Below, piece by piece: positions 41,270 to 50,331 of a DNA stretch of 64,000 nucleotides. Where the stretch lies: assembly GCF_015686655.1 (NCBI RefSeq), contig NZ_JADPMP010000009.1, forward strand, positions 62,001 through 126,000, in the 5' to 3' direction. The notes beneath the pieces are model-generated. The model saw nothing but the letters and a program-made list of their open reading frames with translations. It made no database searches and was not told where the DNA came from. This DNA comes from Pontibacter sp. FD36 (lineage in GTDB: Bacteria; Bacteroidota; Bacteroidia; Cytophagales; Hymenobacteraceae). The first letter of the stretch is position 1; every line of letters starts with the position of its first letter. Position numbers and translations under genes: made by a program.

Positions 41270-41435
41270 GCCCTTGGTACCTCATTAGAGAGTGTAACAG
41301 CAGGTTAAACAACTGCATAACACAGCTTAAAAAAATACATAACGGCTACACAATATAGTACTATTCAAATACAGAAATCTGAAAAAATTTAGAAAAAAGC
41401 CGCTTATCTATTAGTTTCTTCAGGAATTAATTTTC

Positions 41436-41443
41436 TATATTTG
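41436..41443 (+). promoter_or_regulatory. Probable -7 promoter element
   Basis: TATATTTG, perfect TAnnTTTG, 36 bp before the GTG start of the YgjP-like gene; the -33 TTG is weak (TTTC). Confidence 0.4.
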
Positions 41444-41479
41444 GACTGATGATTGTGTATTTTTAACTTTTTAGCCAAG

Positions 41480-42220
41480 GTGTCTTCATCATTTCTACGA
41501 CTTACTTCCGTTAATCTTCACATCGACGGCATTGGGAAGGTTCTGATCGAACGCAGCGACAAAGCCAAGCGTCTTAGCATCAGTGTGCGCCCTATCAAAG
41601 GGGTGCGTGTAGCCGTCCCTCCGCACATCAGCTTCGAAAAAGCCGAGCAGCTTATTTATACCAAGAGCGATTGGATAAAAGAGCACCAGGCCCGCATGAA
41701 GCAGCAGGAGGCCCGTGTGACCATGTACGATGGCAACACCGACTTCAAGACCCGCTGCCATACCCTGCGCCTGCTCACGCATGCCCAGTATACCATGCGC
41801 TGCGTGATCGAGAACGGTTACATCAACGTGTTCTACCCGGCTTACAAAGACGTGCGCGACAACGAAGTGCAGAAGTTTATCCGCAAGTCGATTGAGGAGG
41901 CCTACCGCAAAGAGGCCAAAGCGTATCTGCCGGAGCGTGTCAAATTCTTCGCCGACAAGTTTGGCTTCGATTACCAGAACGTGTTTATCAAAAACGCAAA
42001 GTCACGCTGGGGAAGCTGCTCGCATACCAACAACATCAACCTCAACCTGCACCTGATGCGCCTGCCTGACTCACTTTGCGATTACGTAATCCTGCACGAG
42101 TTGGCGCACACCATCGAGAAAAATCATGGTCCGGGTTTCTGGGCACTGCTCGACAAGGTATGTCCTAACTCAAAGGCCCTCGACCAGAAACTGAAAGCTT
42201 ACCGCATCTCTATCTACTAA
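41480..42220 (+). CDS. YgjP-like metal-dependent hydrolase (DUF45/M48-like)
   Basis: 246 residues from the GTG at 41480, chosen because the promoter -7 element (41436-41443) leaves room for it; a TTG at 41453 is the alternative. Family signature: VRPIKGVRVAVPPHISFEKAE near 35, KSRWGSCSHTNNINLNLHL near 175, and the zinc motif YVILHELAHTIEKNHGPGFW near 205 (HExxH plus a later His). Cytosolic hydrolase of unknown substrate, widespread in bacteria. Confidence 0.9.
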   Translation: MSSSFLRLTSVNLHIDGIGKVLIERSDKAKRLSISVRPIKGVRVAVPPHISFEKAEQLIYTKSDWIKEHQARMKQQEARVTMYDGNTDFKTRCHTLRLLTHAQYTMRCVIENGYINVFYPAYKDVRDNEVQKFIRKSIEEAYRKEAKAYLPERVKFFADKFGFDYQNVFIKNAKSRWGSCSHTNNINLNLHLMRLPDSLCDYVILHELAHTIEKNHGPGFWALLDKVCPNSKALDQKLKAYRISIY

Positions 42221-42335
42221 TCAAGTATTGCCTATCGACAGAACGCTTACTACACACATTATTTTCTGAAAACATACGCATAACGACAGCCACACAGGAA
42301 CCTGGTTCCACTTTCAAGGCTGTTGTTTTACCAAA

Positions 42336-42376
42336 TAAAAAGCGGCCGGGGTTTGCACCCCGGCCGCTTCTGTTTA
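42336..42376. terminator. Bidirectional terminator
   Basis: AAAAAGCGGCCGGGG-tttgca-CCCCGGCCGCTTCTGTTT, between the convergent YgjP-like and acyl-carrier-like genes. Confidence 0.85.
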
Positions 42377-42394
42377 TACCATTTACAAATTCGA

Positions 42395-42652
42395 TCAGCT
42401 GGCTTTCTGCATCGCATGTGATGCTACAAAGTCCACAAAGTCGCCCACCGTGTTGATCGGAACTTCATCCGGAATGGTGATCTGGAAATTTTTCTCCAAC
42501 TCCAGGATGATATCCACTACATCCACCGTATCAAAGCCGAAATCTTTTTCCAGACGGGCATTTGCCTGCAAACGGGCAGGTCTAATCTCCTTGGTTTTGC
42601 TAATGATGCGGATTACCTCTCGCTCAATAGTTTTGTCTGTTGTTGCAATCAT
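42395..42652 (-). CDS. Acyl-carrier-protein-like protein lacking the attachment serine
   Basis: 85 residues with the full four-helix ACP pattern: NARLEKDFGFDTVDVVDIILELEKNFQITIPDEV, then INTVGDFVDFV. At the site where ACPs carry phosphopantetheine on the Ser of DSL, the sequence is DTV (codon ACG, Thr). Thr is not a normal substrate of phosphopantetheinyl transferases, so the protein may work without the arm. Its start is 4 bp after the stop of the RND permease, so it is the last gene of the efflux operon, a surprising place for an ACP. Confidence 0.85.
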   Translation of the reverse strand: MIATTDKTIEREVIRIISKTKEIRPARLQANARLEKDFGFDTVDVVDIILELEKNFQITIPDEVPINTVGDFVDFVASHAMQKAS

Positions 42653-42656
42653 ATAT

Positions 42657-45600
42657 TTATAGGGTGTATTCTCTAACTACTTTTCCATTTACAGGTACCT
42701 CTGTTTCGTCCTGAGGTATAATTTTCACGCCTCCTACCGGCTTTCTCTCTCCTTTTACCTTTGCTCTCAGCTTCTCATTGAGCAAGTACATCACCGGCAC
42801 GATCAGGAGTGTGATGATAGTCGCAAATCCCAGGCCAAAGATGATCGTCCAGGCCAGCGGTCCCCAGAAGGCGGCACTGTCGCCCCCCATAAAGAAGTTC
42901 GCTTTGAACTCCGTGAACAGGGTATAGAAGTTCAGGTTTATACCTAACGCCAAGGGTATCAAGCCTAGTATAGTCGCAGTCGCGGTCAGCAGCACCGGGT
43001 TCAGACGGGTCTTGCCTGCTTCCACAATCGCTTCTTTCAGGTCGCGTCCTTCTTCTATCAGCATGTCGGTGAACTCCACGATCAGGATACCGTTTTTCAC
43101 CACGATACCTGCCAGGGCCACTATACCTACACCGGTCATTACCACCGACACGTCCATCCCAAAAATGGAGAAGCCCAGCAACACGCCGATGATGCTGAAG
43201 AGCACCTCCGACAGGATGATGAACGGCTTCGAGATGGAGTTGAACTGCGTCACCAGCACCAGGAAGATGATCAGGAAGGCCGCCACCAGGGCAATCATCA
43301 GGAAGTTGGCTGTTTCCTCCTGCTCCTCCTGCTGTCCGCCCATGCTGATCTCAAAGCCCTCCGGCGTCTGGAAGTTCTGCAGTGAGCTACCGATGCTTTG
43401 CACCACTTCGTTGGCGTTATACCCATCCAGCACGTTCGACTCAAGCGTTACCACCCGTTTCAGGTTTTTGCGCTTGATACCTCCGTATGAAGTACCGTAC
43501 TCAATACTCGCCAGTGACGAAAGCGGGATCTGGCGTACCTGCCCGCTGTTCATGTCGCGGTACGTGATGCGCATGTCCAGCAAGGCATCAATGTTCTCGC
43601 GGTAAGGCTCTGCATAGCGCACTTGTATCGGGTACTCCTCTTCGTCCAGCTTGAACTTAGATGCCTCGTCGCCGAAAATGGCCGTGCGCAGCTCCATACC
43701 GATTTGCCCGGTGCTGATGCCTTCGCGGTTGGCACGCTCCCGATCGATGTTGATGATGATCTCCGGCTTGCTGTCTTCCAGGTCGCTGCGGAGTTCTTCT
43801 ATACCACCAATCTGCTGCTGATCAATGTAAGTTTGCACTTGCTTCGACAGCGCCACCAGGCCTTCAAAGTCCTCGCCCGCTATTTCGATGCTGATTGGCT
43901 TACCCACCGGCGGACCGTTCTGCTCTTTGTCTACCGTGATGTTGGTACCCGGTATACCGCGCACCGCTTCACGTATTTCGTTCATGTACTCCTGCGTGCT
44001 GCGCTCGCCGGTTCGGTATTGATACTCAACAAAGGCTACGGTAACCTTTCCTAAGTGAGATTGTGCGGTCACGCTGCGGTCATTCTGGTCGCCGGCACCG
44101 ATGGCCACATTGGAAATAACCGATTCCACATCGCTGTTTTCGGCACCAATCACCCGATAGATGCGCTTCTCCACCTCACGTGTAACCGAGTCAGTCACAA
44201 GCTGATCTGTACCGACTGGCATGCTAATGTAGGTATAGACGAAGTTCGGGTCGGAATCCGGGAAGAATACTACTTTAGGTGCTCGTACTGCTGTCAGAAA
44301 AAAAGAAAAAATAAGTAGCACAAACATGCTCAGGAACATCCACACTGGCCGTCTGCCCATCAGCATCCAGCGCAGCAGGCGCTCGTAGCCCCGCATGAAG
44401 CGCGGCAGTACGTTGTTCTGGAAACCGTGGATCATGCGACGGAATACAAAGCGGTTCAGCAGCACCAACACCACAACCAGCATGATCAGGTTGGCCGTGC
44501 CATACCAGCCAGCCATGTAACCCACGATGGCCACCAGTGCAGCACCACCTATCAGTAACCAGAAGTTGCGACGTGCACGCGGTGCAATATCAGCCTCCTG
44601 CTCGTGCTCCCTCTTCATGAAAGAAACCGCAAACACTGGGTTAATGATAAAGGCCACCAGCAACGACGCCATCAGTGTGACGATAAGCGTGATCGGCAGG
44701 AAGAACATGAACTTACCTACAATGCCTGGCCAGAAAGCCAGCGGCAGGAATGGAGCCACTGTGGTAAGGGTACCGGCCAATACAGGTATAAACACCTCGC
44801 CGGCAGCCAGTTTAGCTGATTTAATGATGCCCAGATTGGACTGGTGCAAAATGCGGTGCGTGTTCTCGATTACCACGATAGCATCGTCCACCACAATACC
44901 CAGGGCCAGCAGGAACGAGAAGAGCACGATCATGTTGAGCGAAAAGCCCAGCACCGGCATCAGCATAAAGGCGATGAACATCGAAATTGGAACTGACAAG
45001 CCCACAAAAATGGCGTTGGTCGTGCCCATGAAGAACATCAGGATCAAGGTCACCAGCACGAAGCCAATGATGATCGTGTTGATCAGGTCGTTCAGGGTAT
45101 GGCGCGTCATCGTGGACTGGTCACCAGTGATGGTCACCTTTAGGTCAGCCGGGAGCACGGTAGCCTGCATCTCCTCCACCATTTCGTGGATATTGTCAGA
45201 TGCCTGTATCAGGTTCTCGCCGCTTCGCTTGATCACGTTGAGCGTAATTACGGGCGAATTGTCCAAGCGGGCAAAGCTCTCCTGCTCTTCAAAACCTTCT
45301 TTTACCTCCGCAATTTCTTTCAGCTGGATATTAGCGCCGGACAGTGACTTTACCACGATATCCCCAATCTTATTCGGGTCGGTGTACTGGCCTACCACAC
45401 GCACGGAGCGCTTCATCTCGCCTACCGAGATATTGCCACCTGACACAGTAACGTTTTCAGAAGAAATGGCTCTTTTGATGTCGTCAAAAGTCACCTGCGC
45501 CACCTGCATTTTGTAGAGGTCCACGTTTACCTGCACCTCCTTGTCAAGAGCGCCCACCATGTCCACGCGAGTAATCTCAGGCTGCGCTTCAATGCGATCC

Positions 45601-46091
45601 TGTATATCCTCAGCGTACTTTTTCAGGCGGTCGAGGCTGTAGTTGCCGGACACATTGAGGTACATGATTGGGAACTCAGAGAAGTTCACCTCCTGCACGT
45701 TCGGGTCCTGGTCGAGGTCGGTCGGCAGGTCGGTGCGGGACTTGTCCACAGCATCCTTCACCAGTTGCTTCGCTTCTACCACATCCACGTCGGTGTTGAA
45801 TTCCACTGTGATCATCGAGAAGTCCTGAATAGAATTGGACGTCACCTTCTTCACTCCCGAAATAGCCTTCAGCTGCTTTTCGATCGGCCGCGTCACCAGG
45901 TTCTCGATATCTGCCGGCGATGTGCCTGGGTATACCGTGCCCACAAACACGGTCGGAATCACGATGTCGGGGAAATTCTCTTTCTGGAGCGTGATGTACG
46001 AGAAGATACCCCACACCGAGATGATGAGGGTAATGATGTATATACTCGTCCTATTATCAATGGACCAATTGGTCGGCTTGAAATATTTCAT
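42657..46091 (-). CDS. RND efflux permease (AcrB/MexB-like)
   Basis: 1144 residues, a full-length inner-membrane proton-driven exporter. N-terminal NRTSIYIITLIISVWGIFSY helix, porter motif FSEFPIMYLNVSG, transmembrane 4 with LALGIVVDDAIVVIENTHRI (paired Asp for proton transfer), and a second half with EVLFSIIGVLLGFSIFG and FLIIFLVLVTQF. About 50 residues of extra hydrophobic sequence in the middle (FWLLIGGAALVAIVGYMAG ...) are typical of the Bacteroidota branch. It works with the adaptor (46110) and TolC-like channel (47292) in one operon. Substrates unknown. Confidence 0.93.
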   Translation of the reverse strand: MKYFKPTNWSIDNRTSIYIITLIISVWGIFSYITLQKENFPDIVIPTVFVGTVYPGTSPADIENLVTRPIEKQLKAISGVKKVTSNSIQDFSMITVEFNTDVDVVEAKQLVKDAVDKSRTDLPTDLDQDPNVQEVNFSEFPIMYLNVSGNYSLDRLKKYAEDIQDRIEAQPEITRVDMVGALDKEVQVNVDLYKMQVAQVTFDDIKRAISSENVTVSGGNISVGEMKRSVRVVGQYTDPNKIGDIVVKSLSGANIQLKEIAEVKEGFEEQESFARLDNSPVITLNVIKRSGENLIQASDNIHEMVEEMQATVLPADLKVTITGDQSTMTRHTLNDLINTIIIGFVLVTLILMFFMGTTNAIFVGLSVPISMFIAFMLMPVLGFSLNMIVLFSFLLALGIVVDDAIVVIENTHRILHQSNLGIIKSAKLAAGEVFIPVLAGTLTTVAPFLPLAFWPGIVGKFMFFLPITLIVTLMASLLVAFIINPVFAVSFMKREHEQEADIAPRARRNFWLLIGGAALVAIVGYMAGWYGTANLIMLVVVLVLLNRFVFRRMIHGFQNNVLPRFMRGYERLLRWMLMGRRPVWMFLSMFVLLIFSFFLTAVRAPKVVFFPDSDPNFVYTYISMPVGTDQLVTDSVTREVEKRIYRVIGAENSDVESVISNVAIGAGDQNDRSVTAQSHLGKVTVAFVEYQYRTGERSTQEYMNEIREAVRGIPGTNITVDKEQNGPPVGKPISIEIAGEDFEGLVALSKQVQTYIDQQQIGGIEELRSDLEDSKPEIIINIDRERANREGISTGQIGMELRTAIFGDEASKFKLDEEEYPIQVRYAEPYRENIDALLDMRITYRDMNSGQVRQIPLSSLASIEYGTSYGGIKRKNLKRVVTLESNVLDGYNANEVVQSIGSSLQNFQTPEGFEISMGGQQEEQEETANFLMIALVAAFLIIFLVLVTQFNSISKPFIILSEVLFSIIGVLLGFSIFGMDVSVVMTGVGIVALAGIVVKNGILIVEFTDMLIEEGRDLKEAIVEAGKTRLNPVLLTATATILGLIPLALGINLNFYTLFTEFKANFFMGGDSAAFWGPLAWTIIFGLGFATIITLLIVPVMYLLNEKLRAKVKGERKPVGGVKIIPQDETEVPVNGKVVREYTL

Positions 46092-46109
46092 AGTCTGCTG
46101 CTTAAAAGA

Positions 46110-47258
46110 TTATTGCTGCGCAAGACGCTCCTGGTTGAAGACAACTGGCTGCCCTTCGTTCACACTCTGGTATCCTGCTGTAATGATGTAGTCTTGCGCT
46201 GTCAGTCCATTCAGCACCTCTACCTGCCCCTGGTAGTTCACGCCCGTCTCCACCTCTTTGCGGGTGGCCACGTAGCGTTCGCCTTGTTTCTGGGCTACGT
46301 ACACGTACTGCGACTTTTCGTCGCGCTGTACCAGGTTGACAGGTATAATGATGGCGTCTTCTTTGCGGTAGTCCTGTATGCGCACCACGGCCACCAAGTT
46401 CGGACGCAACTCTATGTTCACGTTTTTCGGCCGGAGCTCGATCATGAAGGTGCGGCTGCTCGGGTTGATGAAGCTGCTGACCACATCCACTGTAGCGCTA
46501 ATCTCCTGGTTCAGGTCCGGGAAACGTATCAGGGCTTCGTCGCCTTTGCTGATCTTGGTCAGGTAAGCTTCTGACACCTCCGCCACAATCTTAGAGCCAT
46601 TGGTGTTGACCACCCGGATGATACCCACGCCCGGCGCCACGGCCTCTCCGGCATTTGGAATCACGTTGTCGACCACGCCGCTCACAGGAGCCTTCACGTT
46701 ATACTGATCACGCTGCTGCTGCAGGGTGGCCAAGCTGCGCTCCAGGGCCTCCTTGTTATTTTTGGCTGTCAGAAACTGCATCTCAGTGCCAATTTTCTGA
46801 TCCCAAAGGTTTTTCTGGCGTTCATAGGCCACGTTGGCCAGTTCCAGGCGGGTACGCACCTCGGCTATGTTCTGCTCTAGCACCTGCGCGTCGATGGTGG
46901 CCATGGTCTGCCCCTTTGTTACCTTGTCACCGCGCTTTACCCGCACGCTCGTGAGCACACCCGGTACTTTGGCGCTTACCAGCACGTTTTGATCAAAGTC
47001 TGCACGGCCCTGCACCTCCAGGTAGTGACGGAACGTGTCCTGCTGCACCTGCGCTACAGTTACCGGCACAGTCTTTCTCTCAACTGGTCCACCCTTGCCT
47101 TCTGTCTTTAGCTCCGCTTCCAGCTGTGCAATCTGCTCCTGCAGCTCCGTTTGCTGTTTCTTCAGTTCTGCCAGTTGCGCCTCTTTGTCGCTGCCCTGGT
47201 TGCAGGCGGCCAGGCTTAGGAACAGGGCCAGCGATGAAACTCCAAGTATCTTCTTCAT
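46110..47258 (-). CDS. Periplasmic adaptor (membrane fusion) lipoprotein
   Basis: 382 residues. Lipobox LSLAAC (Cys near 19), a coiled-coil stretch rich in Gln/Glu right after it (KEAQLAELKKQQTELQEQIAQLE), then the adaptor core: ISVKAPVSG-type lipoyl half NVKAPVSGVVDNVIPNAGEAVAPG near 195 and beta-barrel domain near 230-310. Links the RND permease to the outer-membrane channel. The additional N-terminal coiled coil before the lipoyl domain is a notable extra. Confidence 0.9.
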   Translation of the reverse strand: MKKILGVSSLALFLSLAACNQGSDKEAQLAELKKQQTELQEQIAQLEAELKTEGKGGPVERKTVPVTVAQVQQDTFRHYLEVQGRADFDQNVLVSAKVPGVLTSVRVKRGDKVTKGQTMATIDAQVLEQNIAEVRTRLELANVAYERQKNLWDQKIGTEMQFLTAKNNKEALERSLATLQQQRDQYNVKAPVSGVVDNVIPNAGEAVAPGVGIIRVVNTNGSKIVAEVSEAYLTKISKGDEALIRFPDLNQEISATVDVVSSFINPSSRTFMIELRPKNVNIELRPNLVAVVRIQDYRKEDAIIIPVNLVQRDEKSQYVYVAQKQGERYVATRKEVETGVNYQGQVEVLNGLTAQDYIITAGYQSVNEGQPVVFNQERLAQQ

Positions 47259-47291
47259 GATAAGTCGTGTGTTAGTCTTTTTTCAAGTGTT

Positions 47292-48662
47292 TTATTTTAT
47301 AAGCAGGGTGCCAGTGGCTTTGTCAAGATTCACTTTAGCGATCAAGGCATCGTACATGGCGGCGTAGTAATTGGTCTGTGCCTGGCGCAGGTCGGTTTCG
47401 GCGGTCACTACTTCCAGGTTAGAGCCTACGCCCTCCTGAAACTTGATCTTGGCCACACGGGCAATCTCCTCGGCCAGTTCCAGGTTCTCGCGCTGCGATG
47501 CCAGCACGTCCAGAGAGTTGGTCAGGTCGGTGGAGGCCTGTTCCATTTCCAGATCTATACCTTGCTCCAGACTCTCAAACCCCAATTTGGCATTCTCGAG
47601 CGTCAGGCGGGACTGCTGCACCTGGTAGTGCTTGCGGAGGCCGTCGAAGATCGGCACCTGCAGGCCCAGGCCTACGTAGGCGAAGTCGAACCAATTACGG
47701 CTGCGGGTGATCTCACTGAAGTCATTGTTGGCAGCCACATAGCCGTAGCGGCCGTTCAGGTATAGTTTGGGTAAGTAACCAGAGCGGATGTTGCGCAGGT
47801 TTAGCATGGCGAGGTCACGCTGCGTCTCCAGGACAGAGTACTCAATGCGATTGCTATAATTGAAACCGTTTCGATTGGTCTTGGCCATATCAACCTGCAC
47901 TTCGCTCAGACTGTCAGTTAACAGCAGCTGTTCTTTCTGGGGCATCCCCATCTGGAACTTAAGCAGGTCCTCACCTAATGTAAGCAAGCGCTCAGTTTTC
48001 TGCTTTTCTACTTTCAGGTTATTGTAGGTCACACGAAGGCGGTCCACGTCCAGCTTTTCAGCTACGCCCTGCTCAAACATCACTTGCGTCTGCTTCAGGA
48101 GCGTGTCCAGGCGGTAGAGGTTCTGGTTGAGAAGCTCCATGCGCTCCCGGCTCACCAGCACACTGTAATAAGCTTTGGTCACCTGCTCTACTACATCAAT
48201 TTCGTTCTGCTCCGTGGTTTTGCGCGACAGCTCGGTATAAGTCTTGGCAGCTTTCAAACCGATCAGGTATGAGCCGTCGAACAGCAGCTGGCTGGCCGTG
48301 ATGGCAGCGTTGCCAGTATACTGTGGCGTAAACACTACCGGCACAAAAGTGCCTGGCTCCGGTGCGTTTGGGTTATCCGGATCCTGAAAAAACTCGGCTG
48401 GCAGGAAGCTCTTCTGCTGAATCACGTTTTTGCCCAGGTCGGCGGCGGCGTCGATCTGCGGCAAGCCCATTGCCCGGATCTCTCCTACTTTGGCTTTGTC
48501 GATATCCTGCTGGTTGCGGGCCATTTTCAGGCTCGCGCGGTTCTGCAGGGCATAATCGATACTCTGTTGCAGACTGAAAGCCTGCGGCGATGCCTGCGCC
48601 AGCACCTTGACCGGGCTTAGCAAGACGAATAGTGCCAGTAACAGGCTAATGGTTTTTTTCAT
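47292..48662 (-). CDS. TolC-family outer-membrane efflux channel
   Basis: 456 residues: signal peptide (ISLLLALFVLLSPVKVLAQA), then the duplicated OEP helical hairpin domain (SLQQSIDYALQNRASLKMARNQ near 27 and EFQEGVGSNLEVVTAETDLRQAQTNYY near 410). Provides the exit duct for the RND pump. First structural gene after the tetR-like regulator, 20 bp apart. Confidence 0.92.
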   Translation of the reverse strand: MKKTISLLLALFVLLSPVKVLAQASPQAFSLQQSIDYALQNRASLKMARNQQDIDKAKVGEIRAMGLPQIDAAADLGKNVIQQKSFLPAEFFQDPDNPNAPEPGTFVPVVFTPQYTGNAAITASQLLFDGSYLIGLKAAKTYTELSRKTTEQNEIDVVEQVTKAYYSVLVSRERMELLNQNLYRLDTLLKQTQVMFEQGVAEKLDVDRLRVTYNNLKVEKQKTERLLTLGEDLLKFQMGMPQKEQLLLTDSLSEVQVDMAKTNRNGFNYSNRIEYSVLETQRDLAMLNLRNIRSGYLPKLYLNGRYGYVAANNDFSEITRSRNWFDFAYVGLGLQVPIFDGLRKHYQVQQSRLTLENAKLGFESLEQGIDLEMEQASTDLTNSLDVLASQRENLELAEEIARVAKIKFQEGVGSNLEVVTAETDLRQAQTNYYAAMYDALIAKVNLDKATGTLLIK

Positions 48663-48682
48663 AATCGGAGAGTTGTAGTCAG

Positions 48683-49321
48683 TTATTCTTCTTCTGTGAT
48701 TTGCTTGTAGTCATTGATCATCTTGTGCCCTTTGAGCGTGGCGATCCCGAGCATGAAGTACTCGAGGCTGGCCGTTTGCACATGCAGCAGCTCAAATTGG
48801 AAGCGGGGGAAAAGGGCTTCGTCAAAAGGCACCTCGATCTGGGCGAGTCGCAGGCGGGCGATTACCTCCACGTCCAGGTCCTGCCGGAACAAGCCCTCAG
48901 AAATGCCGCGCCTGAGGTTATCTTTTATCCGGTGAAGGAAGTCATGGTTCTTATACTCCTGCCACTTTTGCCAGGCGTTGGCGTGGTACTTCTGCAGATC
49001 GAAGAAGATGCCGGGGTGAATGCTGGCGAAGACCTGACGGGTGGTCTTCATGATCGAAAAAAGTTCTTCGATGGCATTGGGCGCCTCCTGCTTGCATCGC
49101 TCACAGTCCGCATCCACCGAGCTCAGGTAAGAGTTGATAGCCCAGTACACAATCTCGTCTTTGTTGCTGAACCACTTGTAAATGGTTTTTTTGGACATAG
49201 AAAGGTGCTGCGCAATGTCATCCATAGAGGACCCCTTGATGCCGCGGCGACAGAAAAGCTTAAATGCCTCTGTTGCAATCTTATCTTTAACCGATGGCTG
49301 TACTGTCGTTTCCATTTTCAT
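48683..49321 (-). CDS. TetR-family regulator of the efflux operon
   Basis: 212 residues with an N-terminal TetR helix-turn-helix (KIATEAFKLFCRRGIKGSSMDDIAQHLSMSKKTIYKWFSNKDEIVYW, about 12-58) and a helical ligand-binding part. First gene of the operon tetR-tolC-mfp-rnd-acp-like, so it most likely represses its own operon until a pump substrate binds. No clear operator palindrome stood out in the 260 bp upstream, which otherwise hold no gene. Confidence 0.92.
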   Translation of the reverse strand: MKMETTVQPSVKDKIATEAFKLFCRRGIKGSSMDDIAQHLSMSKKTIYKWFSNKDEIVYWAINSYLSSVDADCERCKQEAPNAIEELFSIMKTTRQVFASIHPGIFFDLQKYHANAWQKWQEYKNHDFLHRIKDNLRRGISEGLFRQDLDVEVIARLRLAQIEVPFDEALFPRFQFELLHVQTASLEYFMLGIATLKGHKMINDYKQITEEE

Positions 49322-49584
49322 AATTCCGAGGCAAAACTACGGAAACGTTTTTTATCTCAAAAGTTTCCACAAGTGTTTAACAGAATTATTTAGTAAGTGT
49401 TCAGACTTTCCGGGCAAGCTCAAAACAGCTTTGAGCGAGACAAATGTGATAGCTTTTTCGGTTTGAGAAAAACTATTTAGACGAATAGGGCAAATGCTGA
49501 TTCAGACACTGCTTTTTTGACTCCAAACAGCCAAAAACATATTCCCAATCAGATAAATACAAATATAGGCATGTACAAAGGTGA

Positions 49585-50331
49585 CTATATACCCAGTACT
49601 GCCCGCAGTCGGGCATAGCCACTCTTACTCAGGGGAATACGCTCGCCGTTACGCAGCAGGGCTACGTGGCTGTCCTTCTCGAAGGGCTCGATGCGGGTAA
49701 GCTGCGACAGGGCCATGATATAAGAGCGATGCACCCGCACAAACTGCTTCGGATCAAGCGCTTTTTCGTAATAGCCCATCGTCTTTTTCTTGAGGAAAAC
49801 ACCGTCGCGAGTATGGATTTTCACATAGTCGTCATAGGCCTCCAGGTATAGCACATCGGCCACCGGTATGATGCGGATGTTGTTGCCGGCTCTTACTACA
49901 ATGCGATGCTGTTCTTCAGGTTGCTTGCCAGTAGCCTCCTCCAGCGCACTTGAAGCAGGTATAGCCTGTGCTGCTGCTGCCTGGCTCTGCAGCCATTTGC
50001 GTATGGCGGCATCGAAGCGTTCTTTGCTGAAGGGCTTGAGCAGGTAGTCCACGGCATTGGTCTCAAAGGCCTTGATGGCATACTCGTCAAAGGCGGTAGT
50101 GAAGATGACACCGGGGGCTTGCTCCACCAGCTCCAGCATCTCGAAGCCATTGATCTTAGGCATTTGGATGTCAAGAAAAATCAGGTCGGGCTGGTGCTGC
50201 ATGATGGCTTTCACACCCTCGAAACCGTCGCCGCACTCCTGCACCACCTCCAGCTCAGGGTAGGCTTGCAGGTACTCGGCCACCATGCTGCGGGCCAGCG
50301 GTTCATCATCTATTATCAGGCATTTTTTCAT
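49585..50331 (-). CDS. LytTR-type response regulator
   Basis: 248 residues from the ATG at 50331; the longer frame to 50484 lies inside the kinase gene and is rejected. Receiver domain: IIDDEPLARS (acidic pair), LIFLDIQMPKINGFEM (phospho-Asp near 54), TAFDEYAIKAFE, DYLLKPF (Lys). C-terminal LytTR DNA-binding domain: VADVLYLEAYDDYVKIHTRDG near 165, FVRVHRSYIMAL near 205. Overlaps the histidine kinase gene by 26 bp, so the pair is co-translated. Confidence 0.93.
   Translation of the reverse strand: MKKCLIIDDEPLARSMVAEYLQAYPELEVVQECGDGFEGVKAIMQHQPDLIFLDIQMPKINGFEMLELVEQAPGVIFTTAFDEYAIKAFETNAVDYLLKPFSKERFDAAIRKWLQSQAAAAQAIPASSALEEATGKQPEEQHRIVVRAGNNIRIIPVADVLYLEAYDDYVKIHTRDGVFLKKKTMGYYEKALDPKQFVRVHRSYIMALSQLTRIEPFEKDSHVALLRNGERIPLSKSGYARLRAVLGI

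Noticed and set aside
45765..46574. 269-codon plus-strand frame, and a similar long frame at 44527-45516
   Set aside because: Both are antisense to the RND permease and adaptor genes and show no family motif; long antisense frames are common in GC-rich genes.
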